Assembly: GCA_041396705.1 (NCBI GenBank)
Contig: JAWKYB010000015.1
Coordinates: 1 to 64,000 of the forward strand
Reading direction: 5' to 3'
Length of the DNA: 64,000 nucleotides
Source: Alphaproteobacteria bacterium
GTDB lineage: Bacteria; Pseudomonadota; Alphaproteobacteria; CALKHQ01
This document shows positions 15,180 to 24,699 of the stretch, piece after piece. How positions within the stretch are numbered: position 1 is the stretch's first letter; every line of letters begins with the position of its first letter. The notes under the pieces are model-generated. The model worked only from the letters and a program-made list of their open reading frames with translations, did no database searches and was not told the origin of the DNA. The position numbers were made by a program, and so were the translations under genes.

Positions 15180-16252
15180 GACGTTTCCTCCTCAAGGCGC
15201 TGCCGTCCGGCCGCGGCTTCGTGATCGATCAGCCAACGCTTGCGCCACAGCCCGCCGCCATAGCCGGTCAGTGCGCCGTTCGACGCAACGACACGATGGC
15301 AGGGAATGGCGATCGCGATCCTGTTGGCGCCGTTGGCGGCGGCGCAGGCGCGGACCGCGTGCGGCCGGCCGACCCGCTCGGCCAGGCCGGCATAGGTCTC
15401 GGTCGTCCCCGGCGGAATACCGGCGAGGGCCTGCCATACGGCGCGCTGGAACGGCGTGCCGGACGTGGCCAGGGGCAGCGCGCCCGGCCCGGCGCCGTCG
15501 GCGAAATAGCCCCGCAGCCACGCCGCGACGCCTTCGGAAATGGCATTCGATGCCTGTACTGGCGTCGCGCCGGTCTGCCGGCTGATCCGATCGAGCTGCG
15601 CTGCGAGATTCGGGCGATCGACGAATTCGAGCAGATGCAGGGACTGCTCGTCCGCGATCGAGAGCATCGGGCCGAGGGGCGTGTCGTGCCATGCGGCCCA
15701 AAGCAGCCCGCGGCCGCGCAGCCGTGCCGGCGCGTCGCCGAGCATCCGCGTAACCGCGTCGCGGAACCCGCTGCCCGATTCGTTGCCGACGTCGAGTTGC
15801 GCATCGATGACCCGCGCGCCGGCGGCAAGCTGTCCGGCCGCGCGAGCCAGCCGGCGCATCCGGGCCATCTCCAGGAAGCTCGTTCCATAGAGGCGGCGGA
15901 ACCGGCGCCGCACGGTCGACGGCTCGCAGCCGAGCGCACGCAGCCGGTCCTCGCTCCAGACCGATTGCGGATCCCGGTCGAGACGCGCCAGCAGGTCCCG
16001 GACCAGGGGGTCGCCGCCGCTCATCGACTGCAGCGGCCGGCAGCGCAGGCAGGGGCGGTATCCTTCCGCCAGGCAATCCGCCACCGCGGTGCGGAACGCG
16101 ACATTGGAGCGCTTCGGTTTGCGCGCCGGGCAGGTCAGCCGGCAGAACACGCCGGTCGTGCGCACGCAGACGAAGACGTGCCCGTCGAAAGACGGGTCGC
16201 GGTCGAGCAGCGCCCCGTAGAGCGCGTCGTCGTCGGGCATGGGCAGCGACAT
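15176..16252 (-). CDS. ada: bifunctional Ada: methylphosphotriester/O6-methylguanine repair and regulator
   Basis: A 358-aa Ada protein. Residues 1-80 are the zinc-binding N-Ada domain with the Cys quartet in VFCRLTCPARKPKRSNVAF and CLRCRPL; the first Cys accepts methyl groups from phosphotriesters and turns the protein into an activator. Residues ~85-185 form an AraC-type HTH. Residues ~190-345 are the methyltransferase (AdaB/Ogt) domain with the acceptor motif IPCHRVV and the following GGGLWRKRWLI. The start is the ATG at 16252. It is likely autoregulated. It is followed by the PEP-mutase-like gene with a 4-nt overlap. Confidence 0.93.
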   Translation of the reverse strand: MSLPMPDDDALYGALLDRDPSFDGHVFVCVRTTGVFCRLTCPARKPKRSNVAFRTAVADCLAEGYRPCLRCRPLQSMSGGDPLVRDLLARLDRDPQSVWSEDRLRALGCEPSTVRRRFRRLYGTSFLEMARMRRLARAAGQLAAGARVIDAQLDVGNESGSGFRDAVTRMLGDAPARLRGRGLLWAAWHDTPLGPMLSIADEQSLHLLEFVDRPNLAAQLDRISRQTGATPVQASNAISEGVAAWLRGYFADGAGPGALPLATSGTPFQRAVWQALAGIPPGTTETYAGLAERVGRPHAVRACAAANGANRIAIAIPCHRVVASNGALTGYGGGLWRKRWLIDHEAAAGRQRLEEETS

Positions 16253-16426
16253 GCGCCATTCCTAGCGCGACGGCGGAGCGACCGCCGCCGGAAATCCGAC
16301 ACCTATTCCGCGCCGCCCGGCAACGCAGCAAGGTCGGCGCCCGTTCGGCCGACTAGGCCCGGCGGTTGCGCCGGCGACCGCGTCGGCTACTGTCAAGCCA
16401 CGTCCCGACTGCCATGGACCGGCACA

Positions 16427-17116
16427 TTGACCCAGGCCCTCTCCGCGACCGCCTTTTCGATTCTCGGTCAGACCCCGCTGCTGCGGGGCCTGCCGGAGGG
16501 CGCATTCGCGGCGCTGGCGGCAGCGAGCAGCGAGCGGTTCGTCCGGCGTGGCGAGGTGCTGTTCCTGCAGGGCGCTCCAGCGGAGCACATTTGGGTCGTG
16601 ATCGACGGCTGGATCAAGATCTACCGGACCACCCAGGGCGGCGCCGAAGCGGTGATGGCGGTGTTCACCCGCGGCCAGAGCTTCGCCGAGGCCGCCGTGT
16701 TCCGCGCGGCCGGCTATCCGACCACCGCCGAGGCGGCGACCGACGCACGGGTGGTACGGGTGCCGGCCGCGGCGCTGATGCGGCTGGTGCGCGAACGACC
16801 GGAGGCAGCGCTGGCCATGCTGGCGTCGCTGTCGCAGAAGCTGCATCTGCTGATCGGGGAACTGGAACAGCTCAAGGTCAGCGGGGGCGCCCAGCGCGTC
16901 GCCGGCTTCCTGTTGTCGCTGTGCGACGGCACCGGCGACCAGACCGTCGCCCTGCCCTACGACAAGGCCCTGATCGCCGCCAAGGTCGGCATGAAACCGG
17001 AAAGCCTGTCGCGCGCCTTCAACCGGCTGCGCGGGCTGGGCGTACGGATCGACGGCGACAGCGTGCGCATCGCCGACGTCGCCGGCCTGCAGAGCTTCGC
17101 GACGGAAACGGACTGA
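16427..17116 (+). CDS. Crp/Fnr family regulator (DNR-like), upstream of nar locus
   Basis: A 229-aa regulator. Residues ~10-120 are a cyclic-nucleotide-binding-type beta-roll (RRGEVLFLQGAPAEHIWVVIDGWIKIYR). A dimerisation helix follows, then a winged HTH at ~150-225 whose recognition helix KPESLSRAFNRL has the E-x-x-S-R pattern that in FNR reads TTGA. No N-terminal Cys cluster is present, so it is not an iron-sulfur FNR; a DNR/NnrR-type NO-responsive role is plausible beside nitrate genes. No ATG or GTG exists in frame, so TTG at 16427 is taken as start. It converges with a second Crp/Fnr gene, separated by 7 nt. Confidence 0.82.
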   Translation: MTQALSATAFSILGQTPLLRGLPEGAFAALAAASSERFVRRGEVLFLQGAPAEHIWVVIDGWIKIYRTTQGGAEAVMAVFTRGQSFAEAAVFRAAGYPTTAEAATDARVVRVPAAALMRLVRERPEAALAMLASLSQKLHLLIGELEQLKVSGGAQRVAGFLLSLCDGTGDQTVALPYDKALIAAKVGMKPESLSRAFNRLRGLGVRIDGDSVRIADVAGLQSFATETD

Positions 17117-17123
17117 CCCCGCC

Positions 17124-17822
17124 TCAGATGCTGGGGTCGTCGATCAGCGGGTTCGGCTTGGCCAGGCCCTCCAGGTCGGCGAGCGCCGTCAAGGTGATCT
17201 GGGCGCCGTCGACTTCGACCCCATAGGGCTTCAGCGTGCCGAACGCACGCGACAGGTTTTCCGGCGTCATGCCGAGCTGGCCGGCCAGCACCCGCTTCTC
17301 GATCTGCAGCGCCACCGTGCCGTTGCCGCCCTGGGCGGCATGATGGCGCAGGAGATAGTTGGCCAGACGCTCGACCCCGGTGCGCAGCTTCAGGTCCTTC
17401 TGCGCCTTGACCACCGCGCGGTAGCACGAGGCCAGTTCGACGATGATCGCGCGGTTGAACGCCGGGTCCACGTCCATGACCGCGCGGATATTGTCGGACG
17501 GGATCAGCAGGACGCGCGATTTCTCCAGCGTCCGCGCCGACATCAGGTAGGCGGCGTCCTTCAGCACGGCGGCGAGGATGAAGGTGGAGACCGGGCGCAC
17601 CGTCGCCATCGTCGTCTCGCGGTTGTTGGCGCAGGCGAACAGCTCGACCGCGCCGGCGACGACCACGTGCAGGAAGTCCGCCGGCTCGCCCTCCGCGATC
17701 AGCTGAACCTGCGGCGGGAACGACTGCAGATAGGCCACCCGCATCAGGTCGGCGAAGTGCGCGTCGGCCATGTCGGCGAACAGCCGCAGCCCCCTGACGC
17801 TTCTCAGATCCTCGTCCCGCAC
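17124..17822 (-). CDS. Crp/Fnr family regulator, divergent from narK
   Basis: A 232-aa regulator: effector beta-roll (residues ~15-130, SFPPQVQLIAEGEPADFLHVVVAGAVELFA), dimer helix, and winged HTH with recognition helix TPENLSRAFGTL (E-x-x-S-R). It lacks an N-terminal Cys cluster, as in DNR/NnrR proteins. GTG at 17822 is preferred as start because it has GGAGAGG 6 nt upstream. The longer ATG start at 17858 lies inside a TTGAC-N4-ATCAA box. That box suggests autoregulation or cross-regulation by the neighbouring Crp/Fnr protein. It shares a ~250-nt intergenic region with the narK-narG genes and is probably their regulator. Confidence 0.85.
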   Translation of the reverse strand: MRDEDLRSVRGLRLFADMADAHFADLMRVAYLQSFPPQVQLIAEGEPADFLHVVVAGAVELFACANNRETTMATVRPVSTFILAAVLKDAAYLMSARTLEKSRVLLIPSDNIRAVMDVDPAFNRAIIVELASCYRAVVKAQKDLKLRTGVERLANYLLRHHAAQGGNGTVALQIEKRVLAGQLGMTPENLSRAFGTLKPYGVEVDGAQITLTALADLEGLAKPNPLIDDPSI

Positions 17823-17851
17823 GCTCTGCCTCTCCCGGCGCAAGCCAACGC

Positions 17852-17865
17852 TTGACATATATCAA
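17852..17865. promoter_or_regulatory. FNR/DNR-type box TTGAC-N4-ATCAA
   Basis: TTGACATATATCAA matches the FNR consensus TTGAT-N4-ATCAA except for one C. It lies 30 nt upstream of the GTG start of the divergent Crp/Fnr gene. Both Crp/Fnr proteins in this locus have the E-x-x-S-R recognition helix expected for this half-site. Confidence 0.65.
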
Positions 17866-17967
17866 TCGTGGAATTGCCGCCACCCCAAGCCGCGACCGGA
17901 CATCGATCAAGCGGCACGCCGAAGCCCTTGGGCCGATTGATTATTTTGCTCCACTGCGGCCGAACTC

Positions 17968-17981
17968 TTGACTTTGGTCAA
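17968..17981. promoter_or_regulatory. FNR/DNR-type box TTGAC-N4-GTCAA upstream of narK
   Basis: TTGACTTTGGTCAA is a perfect inverted repeat (TTGAC/GTCAA, 4-nt spacer) 93 nt upstream of the narK1 start, a position suited to activation of the narKKGHJI transcript. Compared with the FNR consensus each half-site carries one C/G substitution symmetrically, which could favour a DNR/NnrR-type protein. Confidence 0.65.
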
Positions 17982-18073
17982 GCCCGCCGGCCGATGCCCT
18001 GGCGTCATCTTGTTCCCGCATCCAAGAACCGTCCGTTCGGACGGCGGCAACATCGCGTTTTGGGACAGGATCG

Positions 18074-19468
18074 ATGCAACAACTGGACGGCGTCACCCCA
18101 GGCCAGCAGCGCAATGCGCTGGCGACGAGCACCTTGGCCTTCACCGTCTGCTTCGCCGTGTGGACGATCTTCTCGATCATCGGCGTCAGGATCAAAAACG
18201 ACCTGCAGCTGAACGACACCGAGTTCGGCATCCTGGTGGCGACGCCGATCCTCACCGGCTCGCTGAGCCGCATTTTCCTCGGCATCTGGACCGACCAATA
18301 TGGCGGCCGGATCGTCTATTCGCTGCTGATGGCGGTGACATCGATCGCCGTCTACCTGCTGTCGACGGTCGAGACCTACGAGATGTTCCTGGTCGCGGCA
18401 CTCGGCGTCGGCCTCGCCGGCGGCTCGTTCGCGGTCGGCATCGCCTACGTCTCGCGCTGGTACGACCGCGCGCACCAGGGCACCGCGCTCGGCATATTCG
18501 GCATGGGCAACGTCGGCTCGGCGGTGACCAACTTCGGTGCGCCGTTCCTGCTGGTCGCGATCGGCTGGGAAGGCACGGCCCAGGTCTATGCAGCGGTGCT
18601 GCTGGCGACGGCGGTGCTGTTCTTCCTGCTGACCAAGGACGATCCGACCACGGCCAAGCGCAAGGCGGCCGGCACGCGGCCGAAATCGGCGTTCATGCAG
18701 CTGACGCCGCTGAAGCGGCTGCAGGTCTGGCGGTTCGCGCTCTACTACTTCTTCGTGTTCGGCGCCTTCGTCGCGCTGGCGCTGTGGCTGCCGCGCTATT
18801 ACGTCGGCGTCTACGGGCTGGACATCAAGACGGCCGGCATGCTCGCCGCCGCCTACGCCCTGCCCGGCAGCGTGTTCCGCGCACTGGGCGGCTTCCTGTC
18901 CGACCGGTTCGGCGCCCGCGCGGTGATGTACTGGACCTTCATCGCCTCGGTGGTGATCTGCTTCTTCCTCAGCTACCCGGCCACAGACTATGTGGTGCAG
19001 GGCATCGAAGGCCCGATCGCCTTCAACATCACCATCAGCCTGCCGGTGTTCGTGGTGCTGACCGTGTTGCTCGGCTTTTTCATGAGCCTGGGCAAGGCCG
19101 CGGTCTACAAGCACATCCCGGTCTACTACCCCGACAATGTCGGCGCCGTCGGCGGCCTGGTCGGCATGATCGGCGGGCTCGGCGGCTTCGTGCTGCCGAT
19201 CTGCTTCGGGATCATGAACGACGCCATCGGCGTGTGGACAAGCTGCTTCATGCTGCTGTTCGCCCTGGTCGCCGTGGCGCTGGCGTGGATGCATCTGGCC
19301 ATCCGCCGGATGGAGCGCCGGGCGGCCGCCGAAGCCCTCGGCGCTCTGCCCGAACTGCCAGAGCTGATCGAGCTGCACGGGCCGGAGCACGAGGGCGCCC
19401 TGGGTTCCACCGACCGGCAGCGCGCGTCTGGTCCGGCGGCCGATCGGCGACTGCGGCCAGCACAGTAG
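18074..19468 (+). CDS. narK1: nitrate/nitrite MFS transporter, NarK1-like
   Basis: A 464-aa, twelve-helix MFS permease. Features include the RIFLGIWTDQYGGRIVYSLLMAV loop between helices 2 and 3 and the nitrate-signature Gly-rich segments GLAGGSFAVGIAYVSRWYDRAHQGTALGIFGMGNVGSA and NVGAVGGLVGMIGGLGGF. NarK1-type carriers act as proton/nitrate symporters. The start ATG at 18074 has GGACAGGA upstream. It leads the narK1-narK2-narGHJI array, 64 nt before narK2, as in Pseudomonas-type loci. Expression likely depends on the FNR-type box at 17968. The C-terminal ~50 residues are a charged cytoplasmic tail. Confidence 0.88.
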   Translation: MQQLDGVTPGQQRNALATSTLAFTVCFAVWTIFSIIGVRIKNDLQLNDTEFGILVATPILTGSLSRIFLGIWTDQYGGRIVYSLLMAVTSIAVYLLSTVETYEMFLVAALGVGLAGGSFAVGIAYVSRWYDRAHQGTALGIFGMGNVGSAVTNFGAPFLLVAIGWEGTAQVYAAVLLATAVLFFLLTKDDPTTAKRKAAGTRPKSAFMQLTPLKRLQVWRFALYYFFVFGAFVALALWLPRYYVGVYGLDIKTAGMLAAAYALPGSVFRALGGFLSDRFGARAVMYWTFIASVVICFFLSYPATDYVVQGIEGPIAFNITISLPVFVVLTVLLGFFMSLGKAAVYKHIPVYYPDNVGAVGGLVGMIGGLGGFVLPICFGIMNDAIGVWTSCFMLLFALVAVALAWMHLAIRRMERRAAAEALGALPELPELIELHGPEHEGALGSTDRQRASGPAADRRLRPAQ

Positions 19469-19532
19469 ATCGACACCATCCCCGCGGGGCGCGCCCGCCA
19501 TGCGCGCCCCGCCGCAATGGAGACCGACGCAC

Positions 19533-20930
19533 ATGACAACGGTACAGACATCCGACGGCGGCAGAAGAGGACACCTGCTGACCGACTGGCGCCCGGACGA
19601 ACCATCGTTCTGGGAGGGCGGCGGCCGGCGGATCGCCAGCAAGAACCTGTGGATCTCGATCCCCTGCCTGCTGCTCGCCTTCTCGGTGTGGATGGTGTGG
19701 AGCGTGGTGGTGGCCAAGCTGCCGACCATCGGCTTCACCTACAGCACCGACCAACTGTTCTGGCTGGCCGCCCTGCCCGGCCTGTCCGGCGCCACTCTCA
19801 GAATCTTCTACTCGTTCATGGTGCCGATCTTCGGCGGGCGGCTGTGGACGACGCTGTCGACCGCCTCGCTGCTGCTGCCGGCGCTGGGCATCGGCTTCGC
19901 GGTGCAGGATCCTGAGACGCCCTACATCCTGTTCCTCGCCCTCGCCCTGCTGTGCGGCTTCGGCGGCGGCAACTTCGCCTCGTCGATGGCCAACATCAAT
20001 TTCTTCTATCCGAAGAAGCGCAAGGGCAACGCGCTGGCGCTCAACGCCGGCCTCGGCAATGCTGGCGTCAGCGTGATGCAGTTCGTGGTGCCGCTGGTGA
20101 TCACCGCCGGCGTGTTCGGCGCCATCGGCGGCGAGCCGCAGGCGGTCGACGGCGGCGGCCAGCTGTGGCTGCAGAACGCCGGCTTCATCTGGGTGCCGTT
20201 CCTGGTGCTCAGCGCGCTGGCCGCCTGGTTCGGCATGGACGACATCGCCAGCGCCAAGGCCTCGTTCCGCGAGCAATCGGTGATCTTCAAGCGCAAGCAC
20301 AACTGGATCATGTGCGTGCTGTACACCGGCACCTTCGGCTCGTTCATCGGCTACTCCGCCGGTTTCCCGCTGCTCGCCAAGACCCAGTTCCCCGACGTCG
20401 ACTCGCTGCAGTTCGTCTTCCTCGGGCCGCTGATCGGCGCACTGTCGCGGGCCGCGACCGGCTGGGTCTCCGACAAGTTCGGCGGCGGCCGGGTCACCTT
20501 CTGGACCTTCCTGGTGATGATCGTCGCGGTCGGCGGCGTGCTGTTCTTCCTCGACATCAAGGAAAGCGGCGGCGCGTTCTGGGGCTTCTTCGCCTGCTTC
20601 ATGGTGCTGTTCTTCGCCACCGGCGTCGGCAACGCATCCACCTTCCAGATGATCCCGACGATCATGCGCCAGGAGGTGAAGCGGCTGATGCCCGGCCTGG
20701 ACGAGACCCAGTTCCTGCGCCAGGCCGAGCGCGAGTCCGCCGCCATCATCGCCTTCACCTCGGCGATCGCGGCCTACGGCGCCTTCTTCATCCCGAAGGC
20801 CTACGGCACCTCGATCACGCTGAGCGGCGGGCCGGAATGGGCGCTGGTGTTCTTCATGGCCTTCTACGCCATCTGCGTCGTCATGACCTGGGCCTTCTAT
20901 ACGCGGCGCAACGCGCCGGTGCCCTGCTGA
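19533..20930 (+). CDS. narK2: nitrate/nitrite MFS transporter, NarK2-like
   Basis: A 465-aa MFS permease. The N-terminus DWRPDEPSFWEGGGRRIASKNLWISIPCLLLAFSVWMVWSVVV is the form seen in NarK2/NarK of denitrifiers and enteric bacteria. Nitrate-signature segments are CGFGGGNFASSMANINFFYPKKRKGNALALNAGLGNAGV and the later GSFIGYSAGFPLLAKTQFP. NarK2-type carriers exchange nitrate for nitrite. ATG 19533 is taken (MTTVQTSDGG) with GGAGA upstream, rather than the earlier in-frame ATG at 19500. It ends 22 nt before narG. The two carriers are separate genes here, whereas Paracoccus-type genomes fuse them. Confidence 0.9.
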   Translation: MTTVQTSDGGRRGHLLTDWRPDEPSFWEGGGRRIASKNLWISIPCLLLAFSVWMVWSVVVAKLPTIGFTYSTDQLFWLAALPGLSGATLRIFYSFMVPIFGGRLWTTLSTASLLLPALGIGFAVQDPETPYILFLALALLCGFGGGNFASSMANINFFYPKKRKGNALALNAGLGNAGVSVMQFVVPLVITAGVFGAIGGEPQAVDGGGQLWLQNAGFIWVPFLVLSALAAWFGMDDIASAKASFREQSVIFKRKHNWIMCVLYTGTFGSFIGYSAGFPLLAKTQFPDVDSLQFVFLGPLIGALSRAATGWVSDKFGGGRVTFWTFLVMIVAVGGVLFFLDIKESGGAFWGFFACFMVLFFATGVGNASTFQMIPTIMRQEVKRLMPGLDETQFLRQAERESAAIIAFTSAIAAYGAFFIPKAYGTSITLSGGPEWALVFFMAFYAICVVMTWAFYTRRNAPVPC

Positions 20931-20952
20931 TCGCGGACCGGGGAGCCTCGCA

Positions 20953-23900
20953 ATGAGCCAATTGCTCGACCGCCTGAACTTCTTCGCCCGCAAGAACGTG
21001 GGGGAATTCGCCGACGGTCACGGCGTGACCACCAACGAGGACCGCAGCTGGGAGGAGGGCTATCGCCGCCGCTGGCAGCACGACAAGATCGTGCGCTCGA
21101 CCCACGGCGCCAACTGCACCGGCTCCTGCTCGTGGAAGATCTACGTCAAGGGCGGGATCGTCACCTGGGAGACGCAGCAGACCGACTATCCGCGGACCCG
21201 GCCCGACCTGCCCAACCACGAGCCGCGCGGCTGCTCGCGCGGCGCCAGTTACAGCTGGTACCTCTACTCGGGCAACCGGGTGAAGTACCCGCTGGTCCGG
21301 GCCCGGCTGCTGCGGCTGTGGCGGGACGCGCGCAGGACGCTGGCGCCGGTGGCGGCGTGGGCCTCGATCGTCGAGGACCCGACGAAGCGCGTCGCCTATA
21401 CCGCAAAGCGCGGCCTCGGCGGCTTCGTGCGGGCGAAGTGGGACGAGGTCAACGAGCTCATCGCCGCCGCCAACGCCTACACGGCGAAGACCTACGGCCC
21501 TGACCGTGTGATCGGCTTCTCGCCGATCCCCGCCATGTCGATGGTCTCCTATGCGGCCGGCTCGCGCTACCTGTCGCTGATGGGCGGCGTGTGCATGTCG
21601 TTCTACGACTGGTACTGCGACCTGCCACCCGCCAGCCCGCAGACCTGGGGCGAGCAGACCGACGTGCCGGAGAGCGCCGACTGGTACAACTCCGGCTTCC
21701 TGATCCTGTGGGGCTCGAACGTGCCGCAGACGCGCACGCCCGACGCTCATTTCTACACCGAGGTCCGCTACAAGGGTGCCAAGTCGGTGGTGATCAGCCC
21801 CGACTACTCCGAGGCGGCGAAGTTCTCGGACCTGTGGCTGCACCCGAAGCAGGGCACCGACAGCGCACTGGCGATGGCGTTGGGCCACGTCATCCTGCGC
21901 GAGTTCCACATCGACCGCCAGGCCGAGTATTTCGAGGACTATGCCCGGCGCTACACCGACATGCCGATGCTGGTCCGGTTGGTCGAACGCGACGGCCGCT
22001 ACGTGCCGGACCGGTTGGTCCGCGCCTCGGACTTCAAGGCCAATCTGGGCCAGAAGAACAACCCCGAGTGGAAGACCGTCGCCGTCGACCGCACGACGGG
22101 CGAGGTCGTGGTGCCGACCGGCTCGGTCGGCTTCCGCTGGGGCGAGCAGGGCAAGTGGAACCTCGAGGCCAAGGACGCCAAGGGCAAGGACACCGACCTG
22201 CGGCTGACCCTGGTGATGGAGGAGGACCACGACGACGTGGTCGCGGTCGGCTTCCCCTATTTCGGCAACCGCGAGCACGATCACTTCAAGGGCACCGACC
22301 ATCCGTCCGTGCTGATCCGCAACGTGCCGGTCAAGGCGGTGGCGCTGAAGGACGGCGATGCGCTGGTCGCCACCGTGTTCGACCTGTTCGTCGCCAACTA
22401 CGGCGTCGATCGCGGGCTGGGCGGCGAACACGTCGCCAAGGACTATGCGCAGAACGAACCCTACACCCCGGCCTGGGCCGAGGCGATCACCGGCGTTCCG
22501 GCGGCGCAGATCGTTGCGGTCGCCCGCGAGTTCGCCCGCAACGCCGAGAAGACCCACGGCAAGTCGATGGTCATCCTCGGCGCCGGCCTGAACCACTGGT
22601 ACCACATGGACATGAACTACCGGGGGATCATCAATCTCCTGGTGATGTGCGGCTGCGTCGGCCAGTCCGGCGGCGGCTGGTGCCACTATGTCGGGCAGGA
22701 GAAGCTCAGGCCGCAGACCGGCTGGCTGCCGCTGGCCTTCGGCCTGGACTGGGGCCGGCCGCCGCGGCAGATGAACTCGACCTCGTTCTGGTATGCGCAT
22801 ACCGACCAGTGGCGCTACGAAAGCCTGGGCGTCGACGAGATCCTGTCGCCGACCGCGCCGGACGGCCCGTGGGACGGCGCGCTGATCGACTACAACATCC
22901 GCGCCGAGCGGATGGGCTGGCTGCCGTCGGCGCCGCAGCTGAAGACCAACCCCTTGGAGGTGGCCAAGGCGGCCGAGAAGGCGGGCAAGGAGCCGAAGGA
23001 CTATGTGGTCGAGGCGCTGAAGAGCGGCGCGCTGCAGATGTCCTGCGAGGATCCGGACGACCCGGCCAACTGGCCGCGCAACCTGTTCGTCTGGCGCTCG
23101 AACCTGCTCGGCTCGTCGGGCAAGGGCCACGAGTACTTCCTCAAGCACCTGCTCGGCACCAAGCATGGCGTGATGAACAGGGACCTCGGCGAGGAGGGCG
23201 GCGCCAAGCCGCTGGAGGCGGCCTGGCACGATGCTGCGCCCGAAGGCAAGCTCGACCTGCTGGTCACGCTCGACTTCCGGATGTCGACCACCTGCGTCTA
23301 CTCCGACATCGTCCTGCCCACCGCCACCTGGTACGAGAAGAACGACCTCAACACCTCCGACATGCACCCGTTCATCCACCCGCTGACCGGCGCGGTGGAC
23401 CCGGTGTGGGAGTGCAAGTCGGACTGGGACATCTACAAGGGCATCGCCAAGGCGTTCTCCGATGTCGCCCCCGAGGTGCTGGGCGTCGAGAAGGACGTGG
23501 TGCTGGTGCCGATCCTGCACGACACGCCGGCGGAGATCGCGCAGGCGCTGGACGTGAAGGACTGGAAGCGGGGCGAGACCGACCCGCTCCCCGGCAAGAC
23601 CATGCCGCAGATCGCGGTGGTCGAGCGCGACTATCCCAATCTGTACAAGCGTTTCACCGCGCTCGGGCCGTTGCTTGACAAGCTCGGCAACGGCGGCAAG
23701 GGCATCAGCTGGGACACCGCGCACGAGGTCGAGAACCTGAAGGCGTTGAACGGCACCGTCGCCGAGGACGGGCCGACCAAGGGCATGGCGCGGATCGAGA
23801 CCGACATCGACGCCAGCGAGGTGATCCTGATGCTGGCGCCGGAGACCAACGGCGAGGTCGCGGTCAAGGCGTGGCAGGCGCTGTCGAAGAACACCGGCCG

Positions 23901-24699
23901 CGACCACAGCCACCTGGCGGTGCCGAAGGAGGACGAGAAGATCCGCTTCCGCGACGTGGTCGCACAGCCGCGCAAGATCATCTCGTCCCCGACCTGGTCG
24001 GGGCTGGAATCCGAGAAGGTCTGCTACAACGCCGGCTACACCAACGTCCACGAGCTGATCCCCTGGCGGACTCTGACGGGCCGCCAGCAGCTGTACCAGG
24101 ATCACCTGTGGATGCGGGCGTTCGGCGAGGGCTTCTGCGTCTATCGCCCGCCGGTCGACCTGAAGACGGTCAAGCCGGTGATCGACGCCAAGGGCGGCGG
24201 CCGCAAGCAGGTGGTGCTGAACTTCATCACCCCGCACCAGAAGTGGGGCATCCACTCCACCTACACCGACAACCTGATGATGCTGACGCTGAACCGCGGC
24301 GGCCCGGTGGTCTGGATCTCCGAGGTCGACGCGGCCAAGGCCGGCATCGAGGACAACGACTGGGTCGAGGCCTACAACGTCAACGGCGCGCTGACGGCGC
24401 GGGCGGTCGTCTCCCAACGGATGAAGGAGGGAACGATCTTCATGTACCACGCCCAGGAGAAGATCATTAACACCCCGGGCGCGGAGACCACCGGCAACCG
24501 CGGCGGCATCCACAACTCGGTGACCCGCGCGATCGTCAAGCCGACCCACATGATCGGCGGCTACGCCCAGCAGTCCTACGGCTTCAACTACTACGGCACC
24601 GTCGGGTCGAACCGCGACGAGTTCGTCATCGTGCGCAAGATGGACAAGGTCGACTGGCTCGAGCGGCCGGCCGCCCAGGCAATGGAGGCCGCGGAATGA
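20953..24699 (+). CDS. narG: respiratory nitrate reductase alpha subunit NarG
   Basis: A 1248-aa molybdopterin catalytic subunit of the membrane-bound, cytoplasm-facing nitrate reductase. It binds the FS0 [4Fe-4S] cluster with His51, Cys55, Cys59 and Cys94 (HGANCTGSCSWK; PRGCSRGASYSW). The bis-MGD cofactor region follows, including SFYDWYCDLPPASPQTWGEQTDVPESADW, whose Asp supplies the Mo ligand in the E. coli enzyme. No Tat signal is present, matching a NarG rather than a periplasmic NapA or archaeal-type subunit. Length is normal. The ATG lies 22 nt after narK2 with GGGGAG upstream, and the 3' end overlaps narH by 4 nt (ATGA). Confidence 0.97.
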   Translation: MSQLLDRLNFFARKNVGEFADGHGVTTNEDRSWEEGYRRRWQHDKIVRSTHGANCTGSCSWKIYVKGGIVTWETQQTDYPRTRPDLPNHEPRGCSRGASYSWYLYSGNRVKYPLVRARLLRLWRDARRTLAPVAAWASIVEDPTKRVAYTAKRGLGGFVRAKWDEVNELIAAANAYTAKTYGPDRVIGFSPIPAMSMVSYAAGSRYLSLMGGVCMSFYDWYCDLPPASPQTWGEQTDVPESADWYNSGFLILWGSNVPQTRTPDAHFYTEVRYKGAKSVVISPDYSEAAKFSDLWLHPKQGTDSALAMALGHVILREFHIDRQAEYFEDYARRYTDMPMLVRLVERDGRYVPDRLVRASDFKANLGQKNNPEWKTVAVDRTTGEVVVPTGSVGFRWGEQGKWNLEAKDAKGKDTDLRLTLVMEEDHDDVVAVGFPYFGNREHDHFKGTDHPSVLIRNVPVKAVALKDGDALVATVFDLFVANYGVDRGLGGEHVAKDYAQNEPYTPAWAEAITGVPAAQIVAVAREFARNAEKTHGKSMVILGAGLNHWYHMDMNYRGIINLLVMCGCVGQSGGGWCHYVGQEKLRPQTGWLPLAFGLDWGRPPRQMNSTSFWYAHTDQWRYESLGVDEILSPTAPDGPWDGALIDYNIRAERMGWLPSAPQLKTNPLEVAKAAEKAGKEPKDYVVEALKSGALQMSCEDPDDPANWPRNLFVWRSNLLGSSGKGHEYFLKHLLGTKHGVMNRDLGEEGGAKPLEAAWHDAAPEGKLDLLVTLDFRMSTTCVYSDIVLPTATWYEKNDLNTSDMHPFIHPLTGAVDPVWECKSDWDIYKGIAKAFSDVAPEVLGVEKDVVLVPILHDTPAEIAQALDVKDWKRGETDPLPGKTMPQIAVVERDYPNLYKRFTALGPLLDKLGNGGKGISWDTAHEVENLKALNGTVAEDGPTKGMARIETDIDASEVILMLAPETNGEVAVKAWQALSKNTGRDHSHLAVPKEDEKIRFRDVVAQPRKIISSPTWSGLESEKVCYNAGYTNVHELIPWRTLTGRQQLYQDHLWMRAFGEGFCVYRPPVDLKTVKPVIDAKGGGRKQVVLNFITPHQKWGIHSTYTDNLMMLTLNRGGPVVWISEVDAAKAGIEDNDWVEAYNVNGALTARAVVSQRMKEGTIFMYHAQEKIINTPGAETTGNRGGIHNSVTRAIVKPTHMIGGYAQQSYGFNYYGTVGSNRDEFVIVRKMDKVDWLERPAAQAMEAAE

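Noticed and set aside
17823..17858. ATG 17858 as the start of the second Crp/Fnr gene
   Set aside because: The codon lies within an FNR-type box and lacks a ribosome site, unlike GTG 17822.
20881..24549. 1222-aa open frame on the minus strand
   Set aside because: It is antisense to narG and mirrors its GC-rich codons; low-complexity Arg/Gly/Ala/Val content, no ribosome site and no family resemblance.
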